DNA of 64,000 nt from assembly GCA_947374225.1 (NCBI GenBank), contig CANCAY010000010.1, forward strand, positions 1 to 64,000. The letters are read 5' to 3'. Shown piece after piece: positions 20,340 to 31,314 of this stretch. Source of the DNA: Chitinophagaceae bacterium. GTDB taxonomy: Bacteria; Bacteroidota; Bacteroidia; Chitinophagales; Chitinophagaceae. The stretch's first letter is position 1, and every line of letters begins with the position of its first letter. The translations under genes were made by a program, and so were the position numbers. The notes under the pieces are model-generated. The model was not told where the DNA came from and did no database searches. It saw nothing but the letters and a program-made list of their open reading frames with translations.

Positions 20340-20368
20340 GTATCTATAATATATTCAAAATCAACGAG

Positions 20369-21520
20369 ATGAGCGAAAAAGTATACATATTTGACACTAC
20401 CCTAAGAGACGGAGAACAGGTCCCAGGTTGTAAGTTAAACACCAAGGAAAAATTGGAATTAGCAGTTAAGTTGGAGCACTTAGGAGTGGACATATTGGAA
20501 GCGGGTTTTCCAGTTTCAAGCCCAGGTGATTTTGAGTCGGTGAACCAGATTGCAAAGACATTAAAAAACACGGTGGTTTGTGGATTAACCAGAGCGGTAC
20601 AAAACGATATTGAAGTTGCAGCGGAGGCATTAAAGCCTGCAAAGCGATTCAGAATACATACAGGAATAGGCACGTCGGATTTGCACATAAAATATAAATT
20701 CAATAGTACTCGCGAAGAAATTATTGAGCGTGCGGTGAAAGCAGTAAAGATGGCGAGAAACTTTACAGACGACGTAGAGTTTTATGCAGAGGATGCAGGA
20801 AGAACCGACAACGAATATTTAGCAAGAGTGATAGAAGCGGTTGTGAAAGCAGGTGCAACTACATTGAATATACCAGACACTACAGGCTATTGTTTACCAA
20901 ATCAGTATCAAGAAAAAATGCAATACTTGGTGAACAATGTACCCAATATTGACAGAGCCATTTTATCCTGTCATTGTCATAACGACTTAGGATTAGCCAC
21001 TGCAAATTCAATAGCAGGTGTGATTGGTGGTGCAAGACAAATAGAGTGTACTATTAATGGATTAGGAGAGCGTGCAGGAAATACTGCATTAGAAGAAGTG
21101 GTGATGATATTGCAACAACATAAAGACTTAGGATTCTATACTGACATCAATCCAAAATTATTGACAGCAATGAGTCATGAAGTGTCGGATGTGATGAGAA
21201 TGATGGTGCAACCCAATAAAGCAATTGTAGGTGCGAATGCATTTTCACATTCATCAGGAATACATCAGGATGGATTTTTGAAAGAAGCACAAACTTATGA
21301 AATCATTAATCCTGCAGAAGTGGGTGCAGAGGAAAGTAAGATTGTGTTAACTGCAAGAAGTGGAAGAAGTGCATTGGCACACCGTTTACACAAATTAGGA
21401 TTTGAGTATACCAGAAATGATATAGACGAATTGTATCCAAAATTTGTGGAGATAGCAGACAGAAAGAAAGAAGTAAACGAAGATGATTTAAAAGAAATGG
21501 CAGCAGCCTACAAAAAATAA
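20369..21520 (+). CDS. leuA: 2-isopropylmalate synthase, short form lacking the C-terminal regulatory domain
   Basis: [41 protein letters not shown]; start at MSEKVYIF (20369) preferred over 20276. Confidence 0.92.
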   Translation: MSEKVYIFDTTLRDGEQVPGCKLNTKEKLELAVKLEHLGVDILEAGFPVSSPGDFESVNQIAKTLKNTVVCGLTRAVQNDIEVAAEALKPAKRFRIHTGIGTSDLHIKYKFNSTREEIIERAVKAVKMARNFTDDVEFYAEDAGRTDNEYLARVIEAVVKAGATTLNIPDTTGYCLPNQYQEKMQYLVNNVPNIDRAILSCHCHNDLGLATANSIAGVIGGARQIECTINGLGERAGNTALEEVVMILQQHKDLGFYTDINPKLLTAMSHEVSDVMRMMVQPNKAIVGANAFSHSSGIHQDGFLKEAQTYEIINPAEVGAEESKIVLTARSGRSALAHRLHKLGFEYTRNDIDELYPKFVEIADRKKEVNEDDLKEMAAAYKK

Positions 21521-21540
21521 TTTCTACAAAAAAACAAACA

Positions 21541-22944
21541 ATGGCAAAAACATTATTTGAAAAAATTTGGGACAAGCATGTTGTAAAACAAATTGAAGAC
21601 GGTCCTTCGGTTGTTTACATAGACAAGCATTTTATACATGAAGTAACTAGTCCGCAAGCTTTTAGCGGAATAGAGAAAAGAGGAGTAAGCTTATTTCGTC
21701 CAAAACAAATTGTGGCAACGGCAGATCATAATGTACCTACATTACATCAGGAGTTGCCCATCGCAGATGCATTATCTCGATTCCAAGTAGATACTTTAAT
21801 AGACAATTGTAAAAAGCATGGAGTTGAATTATACGGACTAGGACATGAGCATCAAGGAATCGTGCATGTAATAGGACCCGAATTAGGAATCACTCAACCA
21901 GGCATGACAATAGTTTGTGGAGACAGTCATACGTCAACACATGGTGCATTTGGAAGTATTGCTTTTGGTATAGGAACTAGTGAAGTGGAAATGGTATTTG
22001 CGGCACAATGTATTATGCAGAGTAAGCCAAAAGTAATGCGCATCAATATAGACGGTGCTTTACAAAACGGAGTCGTGTCAAAAGATATCATCTTGTTTAT
22101 CATTGCACAAATTTCTGCAAGTGGCGCAACTGGATACTTTGTAGAATATGCAGGGTCGGCAATACGTGCATTAAGTATGGAAGCAAGAATGACCATTTGT
22201 AATATGAGTATTGAGATGGGCGCAAGAGGAGGAATGATTGCACCAGACCAAACTACATTCGATTATATCAAAGGACGATTGTTTGCACCAACAGGAGCTG
22301 AATGGGAAACTAAGTTAGCTGCATGGAAGGAATTGTATACCGATACAGATGCAAAATTTGATGTAGAAATAAATATTAAAGCGGAAGACATTGACCCGAT
22401 GATCACTTATGGAACTAATCCAGGAATGGGATTGTCTGTAACAGGAACATTACCAACAGTAGAAAGTTTTACCGACGCAACAGAAAAACAAAACTACGAG
22501 AAAGCATTAAAATACATGGGCTTAACAGCAGGACAAACATTATTAGGAATGCCAGTACAAAACGTATTTATAGGATCATGTACCAATTCAAGAATTGAAG
22601 ATTTCAGATTGGTAGCAAGTATTATAAAAGGAAAGCAAAAAGATCCAAATATAAAAACATTAATTGTTCCAGGTTCACAAGAGGTAGCGAAACAAATCAA
22701 AGCAGAAGGATTGGATAAGATATTTGCAGCTGCCGGTATTGAAATTAGACAAGCGGGATGTAGTGCTTGTTTGGGAATGAACGAAGATAAAATACCAGCG
22801 GGTGAATATTGTATCAGTACCAGTAACAGAAATTTTGAAGGACGTCAGGGAGCAGGTGCAAGAACTATGTTAGTGAGTCCACTAACAGCAGCAGCGGCAT
22901 TATTAACAGGAAAGATTACGGACATCAGAACCATGTTGAGTTAG
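21541..22944 (+). CDS. leuC: 3-isopropylmalate dehydratase large subunit
   Basis: CGDSHTSTHGAFGSIAFGIGTSEVE; FIGSCTNSRIEDFR; CSACLGMNEDK. Confidence 0.96.
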   Translation: MAKTLFEKIWDKHVVKQIEDGPSVVYIDKHFIHEVTSPQAFSGIEKRGVSLFRPKQIVATADHNVPTLHQELPIADALSRFQVDTLIDNCKKHGVELYGLGHEHQGIVHVIGPELGITQPGMTIVCGDSHTSTHGAFGSIAFGIGTSEVEMVFAAQCIMQSKPKVMRINIDGALQNGVVSKDIILFIIAQISASGATGYFVEYAGSAIRALSMEARMTICNMSIEMGARGGMIAPDQTTFDYIKGRLFAPTGAEWETKLAAWKELYTDTDAKFDVEINIKAEDIDPMITYGTNPGMGLSVTGTLPTVESFTDATEKQNYEKALKYMGLTAGQTLLGMPVQNVFIGSCTNSRIEDFRLVASIIKGKQKDPNIKTLIVPGSQEVAKQIKAEGLDKIFAAAGIEIRQAGCSACLGMNEDKIPAGEYCISTSNRNFEGRQGAGARTMLVSPLTAAAALLTGKITDIRTMLS

Positions 22945-22999
22945 AAAAAAATGAAATTTAAAAATGACTACTAAAAGGTAGTTACAAATAAAAGATCAA

Positions 23000-23587
23000 A
23001 TGCAATCACTACAAAAAATCACCAGTAAGTTTATTCCGCTACGCATTGAAAACGTAGACACGGATCAAATTATACCAGCACGTTTTTTAAAAGCAACTAC
23101 CAAAGACGGCTTTGGAAAAAACCTATTTAGAGACTGGCGTTATGAAAATGATGACGAGACAAAACCTAAAGCAGATTTTGTTTTAAATCAATCACAATAC
23201 AGCGGACAAATATTAGTAGCTGCAAAAAACTTTGGATGTGGTTCTTCAAGAGAGCATGCTGCCTGGAGTATACAAGACTATGGGTTTAAAGTAGTAGTGT
23301 CAAGTTTCTTCGCAGACATCTTTAAAAACAATGCATTAAACAATGGTGTATTACCAGTAACAGTAACGGATGCTTTCTTGCAACAAATATTTGCACAAGG
23401 GTCAGAAGATACTTTGTCAATAGACTTAGCAGCGCAAACTATAACAATCGACAAAACAGGTGCTTCAGAAAAATTTGAAATCAATTCCTACAAAAAGACA
23501 TGCATGTTAAACGGGTATGATGACATTGATTATTTATTAAGCATGAAAGCAGAGATAGAAGCTTTTGAAAAAACAAATAAACAGTAG
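23000..23587 (+). CDS. leuD: 3-isopropylmalate dehydratase small subunit
   Basis: [29 protein letters not shown]. Confidence 0.96.
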   Translation: MQSLQKITSKFIPLRIENVDTDQIIPARFLKATTKDGFGKNLFRDWRYENDDETKPKADFVLNQSQYSGQILVAAKNFGCGSSREHAAWSIQDYGFKVVVSSFFADIFKNNALNNGVLPVTVTDAFLQQIFAQGSEDTLSIDLAAQTITIDKTGASEKFEINSYKKTCMLNGYDDIDYLLSMKAEIEAFEKTNKQ

Positions 23588-23646
23588 AAAAGAAAACGGG
23601 TAAACTATAAATAAATGATACAAGACAAGAGCGAAAACAAATTATT

Positions 23647-24762
23647 ATGGAAAAGAAAATAGCAGTCATTTTAGGAGATGGAATTGGACCGGAAGTCACG
23701 CAACAGTCAATTAAAGTATTGAACATGATTGCAAAGCAATACAATCATAGTTTTAGTTATGAGCACGCATTAATGGGTGCTATTGCGATTGACGAAACAG
23801 GGAATCCATTACCAGACGAAACCATTAAAATATGTTTAGCAAGTGATGCTATTTTATTTGGCGCCATTGGTGATCCAAAATACGATAACGATCCTTCAGC
23901 AAAAGTAAGACCAGAGCAAGGCTTATTAAAGTTGCGTAAGGAATTACAATTGTTTGCCAATATCCGTCCGGTAAAAACATATTTGTCCTTACAACATTTG
24001 TCTCCATTAAAACCAAAATTATTAGAGAATGTAGATTTTGTAATTTATAGAGAATTAACAGGTGGAATTTATTTTGGAGCAAAGTCATTAAGTGAGGACG
24101 GTACAATTGCGAGAGACGACTGTTCTTATTCTGTAACCGAAATAGAGCGTATTGCACATTTGGCATTTAAGCATGCACAAATTAGAAGAAAAAAATTAAC
24201 ATTAGTAGACAAAGCAAATGTATTAGAGACTTCTCGTTTATGGAGAAAAGTAGTACAAGCAATGTGTTCGGAATATCCAGACGTAACAGTAGATTATTTA
24301 TTTGTGGACAATGCAGCAATGCAAATCATTTTAAATCCAGGACAGTTTGATGTGGTATTAACAGAAAATTTATTTGGAGACATTATTAGTGATGAGTCAT
24401 CTGTGTTAGCAGGTTCATTAGGATTATTACCGTCTGCTTCAGTAGGAAATACAGTTGCCTTATTTGAGCCTATACATGGATCGTATCCACAAGCAAAAGG
24501 AAAAGACATTGCCAATCCATTAGGTTCTATTTTATCGGCTGCTATGTTATTAGATCATTTTGGTTTGAATGCAGAAGCAGATATTATAAGAGAGGGAGTA
24601 GACTGGTGTTTGAATAATGGTTTTGTAACAAAAGACATTGATCCAAATAATAGTTACACAACTACTGCAATAGGAGACATGATAGCAGAATTTATAGAAA
24701 GACATGCAAAAGGAGAAACACATCCAATACATGAGCGACTTCATAAATCTACCATCATCTAA
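23647..24762 (+). CDS. leuB: 3-isopropylmalate dehydrogenase
   Basis: VILGDGIGPEVTQQSIKVL; VLTENLFGDIISDESSVLAGSLGLLPSAS. Confidence 0.96.
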   Translation: MEKKIAVILGDGIGPEVTQQSIKVLNMIAKQYNHSFSYEHALMGAIAIDETGNPLPDETIKICLASDAILFGAIGDPKYDNDPSAKVRPEQGLLKLRKELQLFANIRPVKTYLSLQHLSPLKPKLLENVDFVIYRELTGGIYFGAKSLSEDGTIARDDCSYSVTEIERIAHLAFKHAQIRRKKLTLVDKANVLETSRLWRKVVQAMCSEYPDVTVDYLFVDNAAMQIILNPGQFDVVLTENLFGDIISDESSVLAGSLGLLPSASVGNTVALFEPIHGSYPQAKGKDIANPLGSILSAAMLLDHFGLNAEADIIREGVDWCLNNGFVTKDIDPNNSYTTTAIGDMIAEFIERHAKGETHPIHERLHKSTII

Positions 24763-24857
24763 CAAACATTCGTCTTAAGGTTAAGCGAGTAAATGGTCGT
24801 AAATTTATATAAGGTGAAAAGGGAGTCAAAAAAGCGACTCAGATAAAAATAATAAAT

Positions 24858-26537
24858 ATGGAACTAAATAAATATTCAAAGACAATTACACTAGACCCAA
24901 CACAACCGGCTGCGCAAGCTATGTTTTATGGCATAGGATTAACGGATGAAGATTTACATAAAGCACAGGTAGGTATTGTGAGTATGGGTTACGACGGTAA
25001 CACTTGTAATATGCATTTGAATGCATTAGCAGATCAGGTTAAAACAAGTGTATGTGCAAACGACTTAGTAGGATTAACATTCCATACTATTGGCGTGAGC
25101 GACGGAATGAGCAATGGTACCGACGGTATGCGATATTCATTAGTAAGCCGTGATGTAATTGCAGACAGTATTGAAACGGTTTGTGGTGCACAATATTATG
25201 ATGGATTAATAACTGTGCCAGGTTGTGATAAAAATATGCCAGGTTCATTAATTGCAATGGGAAGATTAAATCGCCCGTCATTAATGTTATATGGAGGAAC
25301 GATTGCGCCAGGACATTATAAAGGGCAGGATTTAAATATTGTATCGGCGTTTGAAGCTTTAGGACAAAAAATAGCAGGACAATTAGACGAAGCAGATTTT
25401 CAAGGAATTGTAAAACATGCTTGTCCAGGAGCTGGAGCATGTGGTGGAATGTATACCGCAAACACAATGGCATCCGCTATTGAAGCACTAGGAATGAGTT
25501 TGCCATTCTCTTCTTCCAACCCAGCATTGAGTGAGGAGAAGCAACAAGAATGTAGAGATGCAGGAAAAGCAATACGATTATTATTAGAGCGAGACATCAA
25601 GCCAAAAGATATCATGACGCGCAAAGCATTTGAAAATGCAGTGGCGGTTATTATGGTATTAGGCGGAAGTACGAATGCGGTATTGCATATGATTGCGATG
25701 GCAAAGGCAGTAGGCGTGCAATTTACACAAGACGATTTTCAAACCATTAGCGATAAGATTCCGGTGTTAGCAGATTTTAAACCATCAGGTAAATATTTAA
25801 TGCAGGACTTACACCAGTATGGAGGTGTGCCAGCAGTAATGAAATACATGTTAGCACAAGGATGGTTACATGGAGATTGTTTAACGGTAACAGGAAAAAC
25901 CATTGCAGAAAACTTAGCAGGCGTACCTGATTTAGATTTCGACAAACAAAAAATAATTCTACCAAAAGAAAATCCAATAAAAGCAACAGGACATTTACAA
26001 ATCATGTACGGCAATTTAGCAACGGGTGGAAGTGTTGCAAAAATTTCAGGCAAGGAAGGAGACATGTTTGTAGGACCAGCAAGAGTATTTGACGGAGAGC
26101 ATGCATTGATAGAAGGCATCAACTCTAAAAAAATACAATCAGGGGATGTGGTTGTTATTAAAAATGTAGGACCTATTGGCGCACCAGGAATGCCAGAAAT
26201 GTTAAAACCAACTTCAGCAATTATAGGAGCGGGCTTAGGAAAGTCAGTGGCCTTAATTACAGACGGACGTTTTAGCGGAGGTACACACGGATTTGTTATT
26301 GGACATATCACACCGGAAGCTTACAAAGGAGGATTGATAGGATTGGTAGAGGACGGTGATGAAATAGAATTGAATGTGCCAGAAAGAAAAATGACTTTAA
26401 AAGTAGACGACGCAACGATAGCAAAAAGAAGAGCAGCGCAACCAGCACCGGTATTGAAAGTAACGAATGGCGTATTATGGAAGTATGCGAAATTAGTGAA
26501 AGATGCAAGTGAAGGATGTGTAACTGACCAAGACTAA
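24858..26537 (+). CDS. ilvD: Dihydroxy-acid dehydratase
   Basis: [44 protein letters not shown]. Confidence 0.96.
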   Translation: MELNKYSKTITLDPTQPAAQAMFYGIGLTDEDLHKAQVGIVSMGYDGNTCNMHLNALADQVKTSVCANDLVGLTFHTIGVSDGMSNGTDGMRYSLVSRDVIADSIETVCGAQYYDGLITVPGCDKNMPGSLIAMGRLNRPSLMLYGGTIAPGHYKGQDLNIVSAFEALGQKIAGQLDEADFQGIVKHACPGAGACGGMYTANTMASAIEALGMSLPFSSSNPALSEEKQQECRDAGKAIRLLLERDIKPKDIMTRKAFENAVAVIMVLGGSTNAVLHMIAMAKAVGVQFTQDDFQTISDKIPVLADFKPSGKYLMQDLHQYGGVPAVMKYMLAQGWLHGDCLTVTGKTIAENLAGVPDLDFDKQKIILPKENPIKATGHLQIMYGNLATGGSVAKISGKEGDMFVGPARVFDGEHALIEGINSKKIQSGDVVVIKNVGPIGAPGMPEMLKPTSAIIGAGLGKSVALITDGRFSGGTHGFVIGHITPEAYKGGLIGLVEDGDEIELNVPERKMTLKVDDATIAKRRAAQPAPVLKVTNGVLWKYAKLVKDASEGCVTDQD

Positions 26538-26551
26538 ACTCGCTGAGTTTA
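26535..26551 (+). other. Small intercistronic hairpin overlapping the ilvD stop codon
   Basis: TAAACTC-GCT-GAGTTTA, perfect 7-bp stem. Confidence 0.45.
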
Positions 26552-26561
26552 ATTTGATAAA

Positions 26562-28268
26562 ATGAACAAAATGGAAACGAAAAAATTAACAGGATCGAAA
26601 GCAGTATTAGAAGCATGTATTGCGGAAGGCGTGGATACCATATTTGGATATCCAGGAGGAGCCATCATGCCAATCTATGATGCATTGTATGACTATAAAG
26701 AAAAGCTACAACATATATTGGTCCGTCATGAGCAAGGAGGAATTCATGCAGGACAAGGGTATGCGCGAAGCTCTGGAAAAGTGGGTGTCGTATTTGCAAC
26801 CAGTGGACCAGGTGCTACTAATTTAGTAACAGGATTAGCAGACGCCATGATAGACAGTACCCCATTGGTATGTATCACAGGACAGGTGTTTGCACATTTA
26901 TTAGGAACCGACGCATTTCAGGAAACGGACGTGATTAATATTACCATGCCGGTAACAAAATGGAATTATCAAATCACAGACGCTACAGAAATTCCAGGCA
27001 TATTAGCAAAAGCATTTTATATAGCAAGAAGCGGAAGACCAGGACCTGTATTAATTGACATTTCAAAAAATGCACAGTTTCAGGAATTTGATTATGAAGG
27101 CTATACCAAATGTAATCATGTAAGATCTTACCGACCTTCTCCAATTATCAGAAAAGAATATATTGACGAAGCAGTACAATTAATCAACAATGCAAAAAAG
27201 CCATTGGTGGTTTTTGGACAAGGAGTGGTATTAGGAAAAGCAGAGAAAGAGTTTAAGAAGTTTATAGAAAAGTCAGGGATGCCAGCAGCTTGGACTATTT
27301 TAGGATTGAGCGCCTTGCCAACGGACCATCCACAAAATGTAGGAATGGTGGGCATGCACGGAAACTATGGACCCAATGTTTTGACGAATGAGTGTGATGT
27401 ATTAATTGCAATTGGAATGCGATTTGACGATAGAGTAACTGGAAGACTAGACAAATACGCCAAGCAAGCAAAAATTATACATTTAGACATTGATCCGTCG
27501 GAGATAGATAAGAATGTAAAAGCGGATGTTGGAGTATGGGGAGATTGTAAAGAAACTTTGCCATTGCTAACATTAGGCATAGAGCAAAAAGATAGAAGCG
27601 AGTGGTTAAAAGTATTTGCAGATTATGCAAAGCAAGAATATGATCAGTGTATACAACCAGAATTATATCCAACAACACCAGAGATGACCATGGGTGAAGT
27701 AATCCGAATTGTAAATGAAACCACAAAAGGGAATGCGATAGTTGTAACGGACGTAGGACAACATCAAATGGTTACTTGTAGATATGCGAAGTTTAATGAG
27801 ACAAGAAGCAATATCACTTCTGGCGGATTAGGTACCATGGGCTTTAGTTTACCAGCAGCTATTGGTGCGAAGTTTGGAGCATTAGACAGAACAGTTGTAG
27901 CAGTAATTGGAGACGGTGGATTCCAAATGACCTTGCAAGAACTAGGAACCATCATGCAAACAGGCATTGACGTAAAAATATTGATTTTAAATAATCAGTT
28001 TTTAGGAATGGTAAGACAGTGGCAGGATATGTTTATGGAAAAGCGATATTCATTTGTTGACATACAAAGCCCTAATTATGTGATGCTAGCAAAATCATAT
28101 GGAATAGAAGGTGCTAAAGTAGAAGACAGAGCAGACTTAGTAAAAGCAGTAGAAACCATGTTGGCGCATAAGGGATCTTATTTATTAGAAGTAATGGTAG
28201 GGAAAGAAAACAATGTATTTCCAATGGTACCGCAGGGTTGTTCAGTCTCAGAAATCAGACTTAAATAA
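26562..28268 (+). CDS. ilvB: Acetolactate synthase large subunit
   Basis: TIFGYPGGAIMPIYDALYDY; GDGGFQMTLQELGTIMQ TPP motif; start at 26562 or 26571. Confidence 0.96.
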   Translation: MNKMETKKLTGSKAVLEACIAEGVDTIFGYPGGAIMPIYDALYDYKEKLQHILVRHEQGGIHAGQGYARSSGKVGVVFATSGPGATNLVTGLADAMIDSTPLVCITGQVFAHLLGTDAFQETDVINITMPVTKWNYQITDATEIPGILAKAFYIARSGRPGPVLIDISKNAQFQEFDYEGYTKCNHVRSYRPSPIIRKEYIDEAVQLINNAKKPLVVFGQGVVLGKAEKEFKKFIEKSGMPAAWTILGLSALPTDHPQNVGMVGMHGNYGPNVLTNECDVLIAIGMRFDDRVTGRLDKYAKQAKIIHLDIDPSEIDKNVKADVGVWGDCKETLPLLTLGIEQKDRSEWLKVFADYAKQEYDQCIQPELYPTTPEMTMGEVIRIVNETTKGNAIVVTDVGQHQMVTCRYAKFNETRSNITSGGLGTMGFSLPAAIGAKFGALDRTVVAVIGDGGFQMTLQELGTIMQTGIDVKILILNNQFLGMVRQWQDMFMEKRYSFVDIQSPNYVMLAKSYGIEGAKVEDRADLVKAVETMLAHKGSYLLEVMVGKENNVFPMVPQGCSVSEIRLK

Positions 28269-28283
28269 ATTAAAAAAGAATTT

Positions 28284-28886
28284 ATGAAAGACGAAAACGA
28301 AAAACAAGAATATACGATAACGGTGTATACGGAAAACCAAGTTGGTTTATTAAATCGTATTGCCATTATTTTTTCAAGAAGAAAAATAAATGTAGAAAGC
28401 TTGAACACTTCACCGTCGGAAGTGCCGGGCATACATCGTTTTACGATTGTAGTAGAAGAGTCACGTGATGTGGTACTTAAAGTGGTGAGACAAATTGAAA
28501 AGCAGGTAGAAGTATTGAAAGCTTATTATAATACCAATGACGAAATTGTATGGCAGGAATTGGCATTATATAAAGTATTGAGTGAAGAGATAACAGAGAA
28601 AGTAAAAGTAGAAAGACTATTAAGAGAATATGGAGCACGTGCGGTAGCTATCAGAAAAGATTTTATTGTATTTGAAACTACAGGACACAGAGAAGAGACT
28701 AATAAATTAATGAAAGCATTAGAGCCTTACGGATTAGTAGAATTTGTAAGAAGTGCAAGAGTGGCTATCATAAAAGAGAGTGCAGGATTTCACGAGAAGT
28801 TAAAAGATTTTGAAAAAAGAGAACCAGGAGAGGAAGTAACAGAGAACGAGTATTTAGGGAAAAGAGAAGCCGTATTCACTATGTAA
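28284..28886 (+). CDS. ilvN: Acetolactate synthase small (regulatory) subunit
   Basis: ACT domain VYTENQVGLLNRIAIIFSRRKINVESLNTSPSE. Confidence 0.93.
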   Translation: MKDENEKQEYTITVYTENQVGLLNRIAIIFSRRKINVESLNTSPSEVPGIHRFTIVVEESRDVVLKVVRQIEKQVEVLKAYYNTNDEIVWQELALYKVLSEEITEKVKVERLLREYGARAVAIRKDFIVFETTGHREETNKLMKALEPYGLVEFVRSARVAIIKESAGFHEKLKDFEKREPGEEVTENEYLGKREAVFTM

Positions 28887-28961
28887 ACATTGAATAAGTT
28901 TTGCAAAAAGCTTGTCAACACAAATAAAACAATAAACTAAACACAAATTAAATTTCAAAAA

Positions 28962-30017
28962 ATGGCAAAGTTAAATTTCGGAGGTACGGAAGAAAATGTG
29001 GTAACTCGTGAAGAGTTCCCATTAGCTAAAGCGCAGGAAGTATTAAAGAACGAAGTAGTAGCAGTAATTGGCTATGGCGTTCAAGGACCAGGACAAGCAT
29101 TAAACCAAAAAGAAAATGGTGTGAATGTAATTGTTGGTCAACGTAAAAATTCAAAAAGTTGGGATAAGGCAATTGCTGATGGATTTGTTCCAGGTACAAC
29201 CTTATTTGAAATAGAAGAAGCATTAGAGAAAGGAACTATTATTTGTTATTTATTGAGTGATGCAGCGCAAATCGCAATGTGGCCTACCGTTAAAAAACAT
29301 TTAACTCCAGGTAAAGCATTGTATTTCTCTCATGGATTCGGAATTACCTATAAAGAGCAAACAGGAATTATACCTCCAGCAGACGTGGATGTATTTTTAG
29401 TAGCTCCAAAAGGATCTGGTACTTCATTAAGAAGAATGTTTTTACAAGGACGTGGCTTGAACAGTAGTTTTGCTATTTTCCAAGACGCAACAGGTAAAGC
29501 ACATGATAGAGTTATCGCATTAGGTATCGCAATTGGTTCTGGATACTTGTTCGAAACAGATTTCAAAAAAGAAGTATTCTCTGATTTAACAGGAGAGCGT
29601 GGAACATTAATGGGAGCTATTCAAGGTATCTTCGCAGCGCAATATGAAGTGTTACGTAAGAATGGCCATAGCCCTTCAGAATCATTCAACGAAACTGTAG
29701 AGGAATTAACACAATCATTAATGCCATTGGTAGCAGAAAACGGAATGGACTGGATGTATGCCAACTGTTCTACTACAGCACAAAGAGGTGCGTTGGATTG
29801 GTGGAAAAAATTCCGTGATGCAACTTTACCAGTATTTACAGATTTATACAATAGCGTAGCAACAGGAGCAGAAGCTGCACGTTCAATTGACTTAAATAGT
29901 AAAGCGGATTACCGTGAGAAATTAGAAGTTGAATTAGCTGAATTACACGATAGTGAAATGTGGCAAGCAGGTCGTACAGTTAGAAGCTTACGTCCAGAGA
30001 ATCAACCAGCAAAATAA
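28962..30017 (+). CDS. ilvC: Ketol-acid reductoisomerase, class I length, eukaryote/fungal-like sequence
   Basis: VVAVIGYGVQGPGQALNQKENGVNVIVGQR; FLVAPKGSGTSLR; GERGTLMGAIQGIFAAQYEVL. Confidence 0.95.
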   Translation: MAKLNFGGTEENVVTREEFPLAKAQEVLKNEVVAVIGYGVQGPGQALNQKENGVNVIVGQRKNSKSWDKAIADGFVPGTTLFEIEEALEKGTIICYLLSDAAQIAMWPTVKKHLTPGKALYFSHGFGITYKEQTGIIPPADVDVFLVAPKGSGTSLRRMFLQGRGLNSSFAIFQDATGKAHDRVIALGIAIGSGYLFETDFKKEVFSDLTGERGTLMGAIQGIFAAQYEVLRKNGHSPSESFNETVEELTQSLMPLVAENGMDWMYANCSTTAQRGALDWWKKFRDATLPVFTDLYNSVATGAEAARSIDLNSKADYREKLEVELAELHDSEMWQAGRTVRSLRPENQPAK

Positions 30018-30018
30018 T

Positions 30019-31293
30019 ATGAGTGAAGATAAATTAGTAGATAAGCCTGCACTAGATATTGACGGAGCTGCAAAAAGATTGAAGCCGGTGGTTAACCATA
30101 CCCCGCTTCAATTTAATGCAAATTTATCCAGAAAGTATCAGTGCAGGGTTTATTTGAAGCGAGAGGATTTGCAGATAGTACGATCTTATAAATTAAGAGG
30201 TGCTTATAATATGATGAGTCAGTTGACACCTAGTCAATTGGCAAAAGGCGTAGTATGTGCAAGTGCGGGAAATCATGCGCAAGGCTTTGCGTATAGTTGT
30301 AAAAAATTAAATGTAAAGGGAGTGGTATTCATGCCAATTCCTTCTCCACAACAAAAAGTGAGTCAAACAAAAATGTTTGGTGAAGATTTTGTAGAAGTAA
30401 AATTAGTAGGAGATACATTTGACGACACAGCTGTTGCAGCTAAAGCGTATACATTAGAACATGGTATGACATTCATACCACCATTCGATCATCCAGCAAT
30501 TATTGAAGGACAAGCAACGGTAGGAGTAGAAATCTTAGAAGACTACAATCAATTAGAACAGGAACCAATAGATTATATGTTTGTGCCAATTGGTGGTGGC
30601 GGACTAAGTGCAGGGCTAGGATATTATTTTAAAGAAAAGTCACCGCATACAAAAATCATAGGACTAGAGCCAGAAGGAGCACCAAGTATGTTGGCCGCTT
30701 TAAAAGCAGGACATCCAGTGATGCTAGAAAATATTGACAAGTTTGTAGACGGCGCTTCTGTAAAAAGAATTGGTGACTATACTTTTTCAATATGTAAAGA
30801 TGCATTAGACGACATGCATTTGGTACCAGAAGGAAAAATATGCACGACCATTTTACAAATGTACAATGAGGAAGCGATTGTGGTAGAACCCGCAGGGGCT
30901 ATGTCTATTGCGGCATTGGACGATTACGCAGCACAAATAAAAGGCAAAACCATTGTATGTATAGTGAGTGGGGGCAATAATGATATTGCACGTATGCAAG
31001 AGATCAAAGAAAGATCATTGATATACGAAGGATTAAAATATTATTTTTTAATACGCTTTGCACAAAGACCAGGAGCTTTAAAAGAATTTGTAAATAAAGT
31101 ATTGGGTCCAGAGGACGACATTACACGTTTTGAATATATACAAAAGCATAATAAGGAAGCTGGTCCGGCATTGGTAGGATTAGAATTAAAATCAAAAGCA
31201 GATTATGCTGCGCTTATGGAAAATATGAAGCAGTATCAAATCAATTACAACGAAATTAATAAGGACGACAATATATATGGCTATTTAATATAG
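30019..31293 (+). CDS. ilvA: Threonine dehydratase (ammonia-lyase) with C-terminal ACT-like domain
   Basis: LKREDLQIVRSYKLRGAYNMM; SAGNHAQGFAYSC; IGGGGLSAGLGYYF; ATG at 30019 follows the ilvC stop. Confidence 0.94.
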   Translation: MSEDKLVDKPALDIDGAAKRLKPVVNHTPLQFNANLSRKYQCRVYLKREDLQIVRSYKLRGAYNMMSQLTPSQLAKGVVCASAGNHAQGFAYSCKKLNVKGVVFMPIPSPQQKVSQTKMFGEDFVEVKLVGDTFDDTAVAAKAYTLEHGMTFIPPFDHPAIIEGQATVGVEILEDYNQLEQEPIDYMFVPIGGGGLSAGLGYYFKEKSPHTKIIGLEPEGAPSMLAALKAGHPVMLENIDKFVDGASVKRIGDYTFSICKDALDDMHLVPEGKICTTILQMYNEEAIVVEPAGAMSIAALDDYAAQIKGKTIVCIVSGGNNDIARMQEIKERSLIYEGLKYYFLIRFAQRPGALKEFVNKVLGPEDDITRFEYIQKHNKEAGPALVGLELKSKADYAALMENMKQYQINYNEINKDDNIYGYLI

Positions 31294-31314
31294 TAGTCAA
31301 CAAAAACAAAGATC

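Noticed and set aside
20276-20368. N-terminal extension of LeuA or a branched-chain leader peptide
   Set aside because: The segment contains the 9-bp hairpin, lacks Leu/Ile/Val runs, and the conserved protein starts at MSEKVYIF.
25739-26311. 190-aa antisense ORF opposite ilvD
   Set aside because: Lies wholly inside a well-supported ilvD gene; composition reflects the reverse complement of coding sequence and no domain is recognisable.
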